Positions 21,677 to 33,892 of a DNA stretch of 64,000 nucleotides are shown here, piece after piece. This stretch comes from Zymoseptoria tritici IPO323 (lineage: Eukaryota > Ascomycota > Dothideomycetes > Mycosphaerellales > Mycosphaerellaceae): contig NC_018200.1 of the NCBI RefSeq assembly GCF_000219625.1, forward strand, positions 124,001 through 188,000, given 5' to 3'. A program made the position numbers and the translations under genes. Position 1 is the stretch's first letter. The number at the start of each line of letters is the position of its first letter. The notes beneath the pieces were generated by a model. It had not been told where the DNA came from. It searched no databases and worked only from the letters and a program-made list of their open reading frames with translations.

Positions 21677-22890
21677 TTGTCGAGCACTGACAACCACCGA
21701 ATAAAGCGGGTAGGGCTTACCTTCGGCATGCCGTTTCTGAACAGTGTGAAGGCAGTCAGTAGCACCGCAGCTCGTCGAATTGAGATTGGAGGTAGTGAAG
21801 GAGAAGGCTGTGTAACAGTGCACGAAGGGCAGCGAGAGGCACGATTTCAAGGTGGAGGAGGATGAGGATGGCGGCAGCAGCAAGCAAGAGGAGATCGAGG
21901 AGGATGGAAGCACTGGTGACGAGGAGGATTACGAGATTGTCGGTGGAGAACATGACGAGAATAGTTCTAACCCGGGCAGCAGCGAGCGGGACGGAGACGA
22001 GAGCAGCGGAAGCTCTGCGTCTGGAGAGGAGGATTTAGGAGTGAACCTAAAGCAGGACCGCAAAGGGCTTACACTTGGCGACGCAACTCCATCGCAAACA
22101 GAAGTGCGCGATGTGAGAGTGGTAGTGAGGTGTGTCAGCCGCAAGAGTTGCATGCCGGGCATGCGATGCGCTACCAGCGGAGCATTACGGCGCTGATTTG
22201 ACCTCCTCCGATAAGAGCTCGCACGACGGCAACGCACGACCCGTGATCACGATCTACTCTTCACTAACCGTCAAAGCCGTCGTCGGACCTCTTGTCCAAC
22301 GACCAAGACAGGCGCTGATTGTCTGGCCAAGGAACGAACACCTAAAAGAGCTGCTCACGCACTATTCCAAAGAACAAGACCCGGAAAGCACGACTCGTCG
22401 CTGGGAACAGGTCACTACGAGATGTTGCTTACGCCAGTATCCTTCACGAGGTCGCACCTCCGGCACTCCGGCCAAATGCACCGCCAAAATGAAGCAGAAC
22501 GGCCAAGCAGAAGGACGAGCAGAGTCCTGGCGGTAGTGGCGGAGGAGGAGGATACCACATGCTGCAGAAGACAACACTCCATCACCACCGTTAGCGTCCA
22601 TTACCACCACCGTCACCACCCGCAGCCACCTAACACCGGCGCTGTGTAGCATCATTCCGCTGCATCCAATCTCAATTCAATCCTCCACCGCAACCTTGAT
22701 GACTTGTTCAGGGAAGTCTTCGCTCTCGAAACCACCACCGCGTCCGATGTAGGAGGTCGTTGCTTCTTACGAGAACTTGTAAGTCTGCGAGGCGAAACGT
22801 GGAACGACCAGCTACTGTAGCTCCTGCGAGGAGACGGATTTCGCTGCTTGTCGTTTACCAGCAGAGGATGGACCTCGACACCGCCTCGAT
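21677..22890 (+). CDS. Candidate multi-exon gene with acidic region, unknown product
   Basis: Plus-strand readings in order: 21677-21850 (FGMPFLNSVKAVSSTAARRI), then an acidic Ser/Glu/Asp/Gly tract (21852-22080, DEEDYEIVGGEHDENSSNPG), then 22132-22536 (ALIVWPRNEHLKELLTHYSK), then 22422 onward in another frame to about 22788 (NLDDLFREVFALETTTASDV). That last piece reaches a consensus donor GTAAGT just after FLREL; a 42-nt intron to CTGTAG would keep the frame for 24 more codons to a stop near 22890. Exon junctions between the earlier pieces are not resolved. Acidic tracts of this kind are common in chromatin and transcription proteins, but nothing specific can be claimed. Confidence 0.33.
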
Positions 22891-22899
22891 TGTGAAGTG

Positions 22900-24100
22900 T
22901 GAGATGGCCTGCTAAGACTTCTAATTGGATTGGTTAAGGGCTACGTCGCACGAGTCCATGCCGTCTTGGAGGGGATGCAATGTTAATGAACAGGAGGAGA
23001 TGAGGAAGAGTCGGGTTGGCAGGCGTGACTTTCTTTAGTATGCAAGATGTGTAGACCTCGAGCAAGACAAGGTAATGTCCTGCGAAGAATTAAGGCAATA
23101 TCAGGAGGTAAATCGATGAAGCGGAAGCAATGCAGAGATAGTCAACGAGTCGGGTAGAAGTTACATTCTTGCTGGGAGATTCGCTGAGGTGGCGTGTATG
23201 CTTGAAGACATATTGAACTGCACACTCTAATCGTCTTTCGACCGATCTCGTCGCCGTCAATATGGACCCATTTGATGCCCGTGAGGTGAGGGTGCATAAA
23301 CAGGCGGCTCTGGAGCTGCAATGCCTGGGTGCGAGGGCTTTGGAACCAAGAGCATCCTTTCGTTTGAACCGCTAACGTCTGCGTCCTCAAAGAGCTCCAC
23401 AACCGATATAGATCGCATCACCGACACTCTCGCCCTCGCCACCTTCTTCTTCCGCAGCAGCGTCATCCTCACTGTCGTCATCCTTGTGTTCGCTCTCCGT
23501 GCCCGCTCCTTGCTCTTCTTGCTAGTCCTCTTCGCGGGCGTACGCTTCACAGCTCGCTCCTTCGCGAACGGCTTGTCTGGCGATCGGGTGAGGTCACTTC
23601 CTAGACGACTCTATGATTGGCGTCGGTGTCTGTATCGAAGACGATGGTGTCGGCGACGGCGGAGGGTCTCGGAATAGTATGTATTAGTTTTGTTCCGCAA
23701 ATTGCGTGCGCTGCGACGAGTGCTGCTGCTGCTGCTTATGTTGGTAATCTCCGTGTCGCCGACGTGCGTGGTTCGGCCTGCCTCAATGCCAGACGTAACA
23801 TCACTTTGGCAGCACAGTACTGTCCATTTCCCAGCTGTCAATTACTCCCGCGGTACCACCCACTCAGCAACACGCACTCCCGACGGTGCCTCCGGTTCCT
23901 CAGTCTGCCCATTCAACGGCACCGCTTCCCCTTCAAACCGCACAGCCAACGCCGCTGCGACACGCACCCGGCGCCAGACCAGCGATTTCCGTACAGTAAC
24001 TCCACGTCGATGATCCAGAGAGCACTTTACAGCGATACAACAATGCTTAGTACAGCTCTAAGATCGAGTAGCTCGAGGACCGGCCGCACAGAACAACTAA
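22900..24100. other. No supported gene
   Basis: A plus-strand frame 23321-23677 has a hydrophobic middle (ATFFFRSSVILTVVILVFALRARSLLFLLVL), but its antisense is Glu/Asp/Lys-rich. That is the usual reason for such Leu/Val runs, so no membrane protein is called. From 22980 to 23150 I see only short purine-rich DNA. Confidence 0.3.
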
Positions 24101-24110
24101 GAACCGCCAT

Positions 24111-27100
24111 ATGGACCTTGGACACACCCAGATGCTCAAGCGGCTTCACCAAAAGAGCACGATATCGACCAGCAGCTCGACGCAGCACTTGCTCGCCTTG
24201 AGCAACGCAACCAGACTGCATGAGCTCGCCATACACCAGCCGATCAGCTCCGTACAGCTGGCCAACTCCGAGCTCAAGCCAGCATGCAAGCCCAGCATAG
24301 TCACCCGCCGTTTGTCGACTACGGTTATAGACCTGGCCCTCCGCAAGCTCGACGAAACCCGCATGTCTAGCAGCATTTCGCCCTTAGTCGAACAAGGCAA
24401 TAGAATTAGCCCTCTCGGCCAGCGAGGGCCACCGGTAGCCGGTCATTTCCGTTGCTCTCTGATAGAAGCGCAGGCCAACCCGCGCAAGGCTTGCGGCTAC
24501 CGCACGGCACCATCACTGTATCCTCCGCTGTCCTTGGATACACGACTACATCGACTCCTCTATGCCTCGTCCCGGCACGCAGCATCATAAACATTCGCAT
24601 TCCCATCAATCATTTACTGCACCACAATCGAGACTACCAATTCTTCCCCGACGAGCCTAACGCTAAACATGGCCTCCGCTTTTTCGATAATCTCACAGAT
24701 GCAAATACTGTCGCAATGCGAGTCCAGAACCAAAGCCAGCGCTCATCCCGGACTTCCGAGGTCAGCACTAAGGCAAAGTTCACGAAGTGGACATAGATCG
24801 GTGTCATCACGCTTCAGAAAAAGACGCCATGCTTCAGCAACCCGATAACATCCTCGCGGATGCACCTCAACACAACGACGCCGACAGATGCCGACACTTC
24901 ACTACCAGAGGAGCCTGAAGTCAAGCCCGATCTGTCTGAAAACCCGTCATTAACTTAGTTGCCAATGGAGTCACGATATACTAAGACGGAGCGGACGCTG
25001 AAACCTTACTAAAGGTAATTAAAAAAAATCTAGAGCTCTTTACAGATGCGGTACGATGGTGGTTTTACTACTACAGCGACACCTTACCGCCCAAGAAAAC
25101 TAAGCTGGCAGGAGACGACACAGTGCTTATAAGTATACCCTTCAGCAGGTCAGGATTTTTCAGCAGTTGCCAAGGTCTTTAACGAACTTCACGAGGGCAA
25201 AGTGGGCAGCACCGGGCGAACTAACGCCTCCGAAGCTCACCGACATTGATTGCGACGGGAAACCTACATCTACGAAGCTTTCTACCACTGCAGTCGCAAT
25301 CCCGCGTCTACGGCAGCTAAGCCAAATAGTAGCAGACCAGCTACTCCAAATCTTATGACCGTTTAGGCAACACAATCTGCATCTACGCCAGCGATCGCCG
25401 AGAGAACTACCCGCAAAGGGAGCTGGCCAGCCGCTATCGAGAGTCCACGGCCTACGTCTACCACTCCTCTAATTCGGAGTAAGATGCGACAGCAAGTGGA
25501 TTACTACAATGTTGCTAACCTCCAGTCCGCGGGATACACCCAAAGGAGAAATTTCCGCCTCACATGGACCTCGCAGGGCCGCATACTCCCTGCCTAGACG
25601 ATTCAAAATCGCGAAAACTTCCCTACGTCGTTCGTAGACGCAGAGCAAACAGCATTATTTTAGCACAGCGCTAATTAAGCTTACTAATATTTCAGCGGGC
25701 ACAGAGTTTCCACCTTTAGTAACCTCGCAGTCTTTACTTTATTAGCCTTATACACACACTTAGTACGTTACTTCGGAATTTCTTACTACTTCGAACATCG
25801 ACTACTAGGCTACACTCGAACTTCCTGAGCTAACAACCACACCGTCTTATTAAGATAGCGTTAAAAGGAAAGCTACGTGCAGCGGCAAGTGCTTAAGCAG
25901 TCGTAGCTAACCGAATCGGACGGCAACGACGGAGGACCATCACGGTCTTGATGACAAGCGCGCCGCCGCGGCATCAAAGAACCTGGCCCTGAAGAGGAGA
26001 GAGTTCAGATGGCGGAGGGACCACATTTCCCTCGTCCCAGAACTCGGCGAGATGATTTTCCGCGCTTGGAGCTCAAAAACTTCAAGCACATCGACAGTCG
26101 CAAGTTCGCCGGAAATACCGGTAGCAACGTGCTCGCCGACGCCAGGACAGCCCCGGCGAAGCAGGTAGACACAGTAACCTTGCGCGAGCGCGAGTTCACT
26201 ATATCTATCTGTGGACAGCGGCACCGTCGAACCACCGCCTCAAGCACGCTCTCCTCGCGCAGCAGGTCTCGATGGCCTTAGCACCAGGTCCGTCCAATAC
26301 AAGTATGGCCAAGGCGCATTCATCCTCCACTCCGCCCCTTAGTAAACGATTTCGGCAATGTAGAACTGTGCCAAGGGAGACGACAAGAAACGCAAGGACA
26401 TAGTTATCCGCACACGAGCCTTCGTTACAGTCCGTCAATCAACTGACCTGCTCGAACAATTTCACCCAGCATGCAACGTCTACCTCCTTCGCCATTACCT
26501 ACTGGGGCTCGAGTTCCTAAAAGAGAACGACTGGAACTCTACGAAACTTTAATGCTTGGACACAGCGCATACATGACATTCAACGAGCCTCACGCCATCT
26601 GGACAGTCACCGGGGAGAAATATCAAATGCGACTTGCCACGCCATCTGGATCTATTAGTAGTTAAAAACACCACTCCCGCTACAACTTTCACGACTCGCT
26701 GCTTGGGGTCCTCCCGGTCAGGATGCTTCGCGAGGAGTTTAAGACTGTCGACTTCAACACATCCCAGCTCCTTGCCAACCGCAACACGGCGACCTGTGCC
26801 TTGCCCTCTCCCTCCTCCGCTACCTCTTAAGCGAAGGCAAAGGAAAACTCGAAGTTGTTCGCATCTACTGATGCTTTCACTTCCAGCGAAAACACGCAGG
26901 CCTTGATCTCAACCTACCTGCGTGACCTGCGTCTGCTTATAACCGATGGCCCGGCGACTTTTCCCACATTGACTCTCTAGGCGACAGTGCGTCACCCTAG
27001 CGTCCAAGCATCCCAGGTCACGTTGTAGCAGAACAACAACGGCAGATCTTTCCAGCTGTTCTCGCAGACTTACAGAATGTCATAAGCACGATTGCAATGT

Positions 27101-28191
27101 AGAGCGGCAACATCCAGTACGTGATCACGAATACACCTTTCACACCTCACCCTGATCAGTGGCGCTGCGAGCTTTCGCTTCTCCGGAATTCATCCGCATG
27201 AAGAGACTATGCTTGGATTGCAACGGCGACATTGTGGCTGTCCCGGACTTCAGAACCACCGCTGTCCAAGCTACACCTATCGGGCCTCAACCGCCCGCCG
27301 CAACTTCAGTCTTTGGACGACCAAACGCCTTCTACGTCTACCGCCGTCAGCGAGGCGACACCCGTACAGTATGAGCCAGATCCAAGACTCGCGTCGAGCT
27401 CAGAGACATCCGGCGTCAAGAAGGAAAAGCGAGACGCAGGAGAAGCTGAGGAGATATCTATATCTATCGACAAGGCTTTACGCTAGCCTCCGGACCCGCT
27501 CTCGCAACGGGCCGATGCTGCTTTAGGAACTTTAACAGTTGCGCAGCATGAGACCGCTATGGAGCAAAATACCGTCAGGCGAGCCGGATGAGAAGCCCAA
27601 ATTCCTCAACTCCTTTTTCACTCGATATCCTGGACAGTGCAACGCTGAAGATTTCGCAGAAAACCTAGCCGACTTAAGAGCCGACAAGTTTAATGCGGTC
27701 GGAGCTCCTTACTTAACAGGTCTTAGACCTAGAGAAGAGAGATTCAAATGTCCAATCAACTTCAGACCTCCGTCTTTCTGACAAGCATACTTAACACGCT
27801 TTGCCGGGTCGCGAATTACTTCCCTGATTTCTGATTTCCTGTTGCCACCAATGACTTAACGAAGTCCAAGCAAGTGCAGTTGAACGCTTGAGCTCTGTTC
27901 AGTAGAGCGGCGTCGAATCCGGACGACCCGAACTTGTCCGTGCTGTTCGGGGCCAAGCTGTACAGAAGCGTCACGGGGCTGCACGCACTGCGCGTGCTAC
28001 TCGGATCCCGCGGTTGTAATAGTGGAGACGAAGTACTGGTTCCGCGGTGGAAAGACGGTGGAGTCTAGGCCTTGGGACGTGCAATACGTGCTAAAGGCGA
28101 CACGCGAGAGGAAGCGGAGAGAATGTACGTCGTACGCAGAGGCAAAGGCATTCGCTTGCTAGAGATCGGGAAGGAGGGAGCTTGTTCTTAG
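24111..28191 (+). pseudogene. Decayed mobile-element-like coding region
   Basis: Protein-like plus-strand stretches are cut by many stops and frame changes. Examples: 24604-24796 (NRDYQFFPDEPNAKHGLRFF) continuing past TAG to about 24955; about 25000-25150 (LELFTDAVRWWFYYYSDTLP); about 26370-26530 (IVIRTRAFVTVRQSTDLLEQ); 27232-27486; 27539-27781 (KPKFLNSFFTRYPGQCNAED); and 27748-28191, one frame of 148 codons with three internal stops (LSVLFGAKLYRSVTGLHALR). Stops are TAG, TAA and TGA, as C-to-T change at CAG, CAA, CGA or TGG would create, and TA content rises towards 28.6 kb. Repeat-induced point mutation of a multicopy element is the natural reading. I could not find reverse transcriptase, integrase or transposase signatures, so the element class is unknown. 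Confidence 0.45.
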
Positions 28192-28675
28192 CTGGACGAG
28201 TCTACCGTTTTAAGTAGTAAGAATAAGGACATTAACTGCAACTCCAACTACAACTTAATCTATCTGATCTCCCTAAGGGGCTAAGTTCATTTATTACACG
28301 CTCCTCCTACTTTTACTACTTTGACCCTTGAGGCATACCTTACCTGCTGCGGATCCTGAAGACACTTTCATATCTACTTAATTGACATTTTTGTTAATCT
28401 ATCGTCCACCCGTCTCCACAAGTCTGGCCATCTCTACTTGTACGCTAGCATAAATCCGCAGAAGTCCTCGAAGCATGCGCCGCGCTAGCTTTGAAGGGCA
28501 TACAGACCGACATTAAACTCTCAAGCCCTTTCTCATTTGACGCATAGACCTTTGCCTCCAGTGCTCTTTCCCGAAAATCCGAACGCTTCCCCCTCGGTAC
28601 CCTTTTCTTATAGCTAGTCTTATGGCCACCTCTTAAACACGACTCCTATCCTCTCTCGCCGCTGTCACACCCGCA
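28192..28675. other. Transition into AT-rich block
   Basis: Base composition falls through this stretch. Many stops occur in all frames and there is no coding signal. It links the decayed coding region to the satellite array. Confidence 0.6.
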
Positions 28676-30790
28676 ACTTAATATAACGAGCCTTCTATAA
28701 TTTTCTTATATTATATAAAGACTGTATATTCTTAATATATAAAGTAAGGGCTGCTATATTAAGTTATTAAGCTAAAAAAATAACCCCTTTATATAGATAA
28801 CTTTAATAAGTTTTAAGTTAGTATCTTAATATAACGGGCCTCCTATAATTTTCTTATACTATATAAATACTAAATATTCTAAATCTATAGAGTAAGGCCT
28901 ATTATATTAAGTTATTAAGCTAAAAAAAAATGTTGTTCTTTTATATAAATAACTTAAATTAATTTTAAGCTAGTACTTTAATATAACAAGCCTCTTATAA
29001 TTTTCTTATACTATATAAATACTAGGGATACTTATTCTAGATAGGAAGGCCTGTTATATTAAGCTATAAAGTTAAAACTAAAATATTACTTTATTACGTA
29101 AATAGCTTTTATTAATTTTAAGCTAGTACTTTAATATAACGGGCCTTCTATATTTTTCTTAGACTATACTTAAAATAATATACTTTTATATTAATAAATT
29201 TAATTATTTTAGAATAGTAGTTTAATATAACAAGCCTCTTTTATTTTTTTTAGACTATATTAATACTAAGGATTCTTATTCTAAGTAAAAAGGCCTATTA
29301 TATTAAGCTATTAAGCTAAAACTAAAATATTATATTATTATATAACAAGCCTCTTATAATTCTTTTATACTATTTAAGTACTATAGACACTTATTTAATA
29401 TAGTAAGACTTATTATATAAAGCTATTAAGCTAAAATTAAAATATTACTTTATTATATAAATAACTTTTATTAATTTTAAGCTAATATATTAATATAACA
29501 GGCCTCTTTTATTTTCTTAAGACTATATAAATACTAAGGATTCTTAATCTATTAAGTAAGGCCCGTTATATAAAGCTATTAAGCTAAAACTAAAATATTA
29601 TATTATTACGCTAATAACTTTAATAGGTTTTAAGCTAGTACCTTTATATAATAGGCCTTCTATATTTTTCTTAGACTATATAGATACTAAATATTCTTAT
29701 TCTATAGAGCAAGGCCCGTCGTATTTAGTTATTAAGCTAAAATTAAAATATTATACTTTTACGCTAATAACTTTAATAAGTTCTAAGCTAGTACCTTAAT
29801 ATAACGGGCCTCCTATAATTTTCTTAGACTATATAAATACTAAGGATTTTAAATATATAGAGTAAGGCCTGTCGTATTAACTCGTTAAGCTAAAACTAAA
29901 ATACTTTATTATTACGTAAATAACTTTAATTATATATAAGTAAGGAGTTAATATAACGGGCCTTCTATAATTTTCCTATATTATATAAATACTAAGGATG
30001 CTTAATATATAGAGCAAGGCCTGTCGTATTTAGTTATTAAGCTAAAACTAAAATATTATATTATTACGCTAATAACTTTAATAAGTTTTAAGCTAGTACC
30101 TTAATATAACAGGCCTCTCTTATTTTTCTTAGACTATATAGATACTATGTACTCTTAATTTATAGAGTAAGGCCCGTCGTATAAAGCTATTAAGCTAAAA
30201 CTAAAATATTATGTTATAATACTAATAACTTTAATAAGTTTTAAGCTAGTATATTAATATAACGGGCCTTCTATATTTTTCTTAGACTATATAGATACTT
30301 AATATTCTAAATATATATAGAAAGGCCCGTTATATAAAGCCGTTAAGCTAAAACTAAAATATTATGTTATTACGCTAATAACTTTAATAAGTTCTAAGCT
30401 AATATCTTAATATAACGGGCCTTCTATATTTTTCTTATACTATATAAATACTAAGGATTCTAATTCTAGATAGTTAGGCCCGTTATATTAACCTATTAAG
30501 CTAAAACTTAAATATAAGGTTATTATATTAATAACTTTAAAAGATTTTAAGCTAGTATATTTATATAACGGGACTTCTTACTTGTTTTAGGCTAAATAAA
30601 TACTAAGGATTCTATATATAAGTAAGGAGGCCTATTATTTTAAACTCTAAAGTAGATAATAAAAAAATACTCTTTTATTCTAAGATTATACTATAGTATT
30701 ATAGGCCTCCCTTATTTTTCTTCTACTATATATAATATTAAGAGATTTTAATATATATATAAAGGCCTATTATATTAAGACATTATACTT
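28676..30790. repeat. AT-rich satellite, about 153-bp units with internal hairpins
   Basis: Units begin with TTAATATAACGGGCCT or a variant at about 28678, 28826, 28978, 29131, 29222, 29337, 29490, 29644, 29796, 29948, 30101, 30254, 30407, 30560 and (decayed) 30698. Most spacings are 152-154; two short units are about 91 and 115. In most units the leading motif is matched about 70 bases on by its reverse complement AGGCCCGTTATATTAA (for example arms at 30407-30423 and 30475-30491), so the unit holds an 85-90 bp hairpin plus a 60-65 bp linker (AAGCTATTAAGCTAAAACTA...). GGCC is the only GC-rich island and is the best conserved part. No coding potential. Confidence 0.96.
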
Positions 30791-30834
30791 ATCTTAATAA
30801 CTTTAATTGTTCTAGAAGTATAATCCTTAAGGTA

Positions 30835-31010
30835 GAAGGTCTATCTTCCTATATTTAGACTAGAGTGTCTAGACTTTCCGGATACGGACTAGCGCGTCTA
30901 GGCATTTCCTTCTAGGAAGGTACTAGAGTGTCTAGACAGTCCCTTTTAGGAAGTTGCTTGTCTAGGAAGGCACTATCTAGATGTTCTCTCTATATAAATC
31001 GAGGTAGAGG
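30835..31010. promoter_or_regulatory. Repeat cluster with TATA box, possible LTR remnant
   Basis: CTAGAGTGTCTAGAC occurs at about 30860-30874 and 30923-30937, with related TCTAGGAAGG copies at about 30912 and 30961, then TATATAAA at 30991-30998. Short inverted TCTAGA motifs and a TATA box just inside an AT-rich block resemble the U3 region of a retrotransposon LTR. No matching second LTR, primer-binding site or target duplication was found, so this is tentative. Confidence 0.28.
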
Positions 31011-31525
31011 AAGTAGAATATTTAAATAATCTTTTTTACTAGACGAATAATAGATATTAGCAGACCTTTAACCTTCTAGGTATAGTCTTATATATAATTT
31101 CTGCTATACTTAACTATTATAGTCTTAGCGTAGTCTTTACTTGTGCTAGACTCTTCGCCTTAAAAATATTAGATCTAGTAGTTAGTAAAGGTACTTTTCG
31201 AGGTATTAACCTTAAACTTTTAATTTAATAAAGCCTAATTAAAGATAACATCGTTACAATTACTGTAAAAAAGTTGTAGAGCAGCAGTTAGCGCCGTCGC
31301 CGAGTAAAACACTATTAAAGTTCGAAATACTAAGCTTTTATAGGTTTCTAAGCAAGTATTTTTATCTCTACTATTAAGATAAAGGTAAATTCTGGAAGGG
31401 GTTAGGCGTTAGTGCTATTTTCCGACTAGTGGATTTTTGAACCGGCGTTAGTAAATAATTATGTCTCCAATTGGGACTAGCGCAGAATCGTACTAGTATT
31501 AGTCGAAAACTCTAGAAAATCCTTT
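31011..31525. other. AT-rich, decayed, no gene
   Basis: Continues the AT-rich block with stops in every frame. A short GC-richer piece (31282-31312, AGCAGCAGTTAGCGCCGTCG...) may be a fragment of an older coding sequence. Confidence 0.5.
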
Positions 31526-32950
31526 CTAAAGGAGATTATGTTCTTCGTTGGAAATGATAGAATGCGATGGACAATGATAATAATAATATAAGAGACGATG
31601 GTGCTGCTGCTGCTGCTGCGATAGGACGGTGGTGGTCATAGGTATGCCCAGTTTCATAAATGCTTTTGAATTGCTCCGATCGAGCAATACAACCCTGGCG
31701 GATTCAGCCTGAGCCTCCCACACATCGATGACCTTTTAAATCTCGCCATGTCCTTTCACCAAGATGCTCAGCGGCCTACCTGACAGCGGCCAATCGCACG
31801 CAATTGAACGAAACAAATGCCCGGCAGACCACTACAAGAACCATCACTATCGAGCCGGACCGCCGTCATTGTCGCCATTCCCGGAGAACGAACATGTGGG
31901 AGGTCAGTCACATGTCACAGCTAAAACACCTCTTATTAGGGCATGATATATATCAGGGTCGTTTCTTAGTTATCTTGTTATCGCCATTCCTCCGGCTTCC
32001 TGTCATCTTCTCCCTCAACTCAATCTACATCTTCCCGTCATCACTCAGCCCTCCACTGCCTCATTACTGACACCGAGGAATCGCAACTACCTTGCCTGCG
32101 CAGAACGACTCGCCATCCAACATGGCAACCTCCACCGCTCTAGCATACCTTCCAAGACACTATTCTCTTGCTGCGTGACCGGATCGGATCCACCAGCGCC
32201 TCCGCCGCCGCCTTGCTTATGCTAATTCATCGCCTACTAGTTGGACGTCGTGGTTAGTGATGTAAACCAGCCCGGACGTGGTGCATTGTCGGAACAACAA
32301 ACAGGCTTCACTTGATTCCGGTCCTCCCCCGAGAGTCCACCTACGAAAGCAGAGAACATTAGAAGGAGACAAATCGCAGCCCTCGAAAGCTGCGGAAAAG
32401 CCGGCGGCTAGGGAGATGTCTGTTCTACAGGGAGATGTCTGTTCTTCGGGCAGCGAGAGGATAACGCTGCAGGCAGAGAAAAAGGTAGCGAAGGAAGGCA
32501 AATGAGATCGAAGGCCAAGCGTAAGGCTAAAGCTTCTCGTCGCAACAATTTCAGTCACGGTATTTCCCTACCGGCACAAACAGAATTGAGCGAACATCAA
32601 ATTCTTGCACCGGACTGGGCACCACGAGTCGCCGTGGTGGCATTCTAAAACGAGGTGAGTTTGTCGAAACTTGTGGTCATCTAGATGTGGATCGTTCTGA
32701 AGCAGGCTCTTGAATTCGTGCCCATATCTCTCTGCTCGGAGGCTCACTTCAATCGAAGCTAAACATGCTCGACTCTGTAATAATTCGATACTTCCCAAGG
32801 CTCATTCTCTTCCATGCGGTAGGCAAATGCGGCGGGCTCAGTCTCCAGATTGGCCGGAAGAAACAAAATGCTGTACTCACAGTGGAGATTAACCATCTGC
32901 ACAACCAGAAGTTTTTCTGCTATCGTGCCGAGTCCTACCCCTGACGCAGA
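31526..32950. other. No supported gene; triplet repeats
   Basis: GC content recovers sharply at about 31560. (GCT)n lies at about 31600-31620 and an AATAAT run at about 31578-31590. Open frames up to 154 codons on both strands are of chance length. Nothing is recognised. Confidence 0.3.
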
Positions 32951-33339
32951 CCGTGACATTGCCCTTGCTACCAACACTTCCTTTGCTACTAACACTCCCC
33001 CTGCTCGCAAGAACCCCAGCATTTCCTCCGCTACACTCTCCTTTGTTCTCCTTCCTATATCAAACTTTCCTTCTCTCCTTTTTGTCCTCTGTCAACCTCG
33101 TTTTCTCATGCTCACCGGGGAGCAAAAGGCCGCTGCCACTCTCGTTCTATCCCACAGTGTACTCAGTCATTCGGCGAATCGCAACTGCCGCCAGCAACAA
33201 GCAAATCGAGACATTCCGACTTACAAAGCACCAACACTTGACGCATCCTCCGCAACACCTTCCCCGGACCTCTCCCTCGAAGACAACGATGTCATATCGC
33301 CATTGCCGGCTTAACGCAGCTCAACTCAACTTAAATCCG

Positions 33340-33640
33340 ACATTGTACCACGTTCCGCGCCGCTCCTGTCTCCTGCGAAACGCTCTACAAAAACCACGGC
33401 TTCGTGCTGACGACGGAGACCCGCGCCCTTACATACATATCGTCCGATACGTGAAGTAAGAGGCCGGCATACGGAATCCTCGAAACTATTCTCTCATCAA
33501 TATTTGCCAAAGGTTTCGGCAAAGACAGCAATATCGACCGGTACAAATACCGTCGAACAACACCTCTCGAGGTGCACTATCTTGACCCTTTCAAAGGCCC
33601 GTGTCGAGCTCATGAGATGCTTGGCCACCGACCATCTCAA
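33340..33640 (+). pseudogene. Possible cytochrome P450-like N-terminal fragment
   Basis: One frame reads GFVLTTETRALTYISSDT, one TGA, then KRPAYGILETILSSIFAKG. This recalls the pattern in many fungal P450s where 'L.TTD.RAL..IL' precedes a 'KP......L..ilGkG' turn. The following WxxxR helix, ExxR and haem Cys motif are not seen, and the frame breaks soon after. This is a weak resemblance made by eye; the stretch may be unrelated. Confidence 0.15.
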
Positions 33641-33892
33641 GGCTGCCATTACCAGCAACAGTCTTAGCTTCGACCCTTGACTTTACAACCGCAATTTCTA
33701 CGACTTGAAGTGCCAAGACACCCGGCACATCGCTCTCCATTATAGTCCCAATGGCAGGAGTCGTCTCACCCTCCCTCGCAACCTTGCGTAGTCTTACCTA
33801 TGACTACTCCATCCCAGCTACCGCAGCAGAGGCAACAGCAGCAGCGGACTCCGTCTTAACCTCGATCACCTCCATCCCACTCCTAAGAGCCA

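Noticed and set aside
24111..28191. Reverse transcriptase or transposase domain
   Set aside because: I looked for YxDD/FxDD, DDE-type spacing, zinc knuckles and helicase motifs in the readable pieces and saw none, so no element class is assigned.
28676..30790. Telomeric repeat or mitochondrial insertion
   Set aside because: No TTAGGG-type repeats, and the array has a regular 153-bp nuclear-satellite structure without mitochondrial genes.
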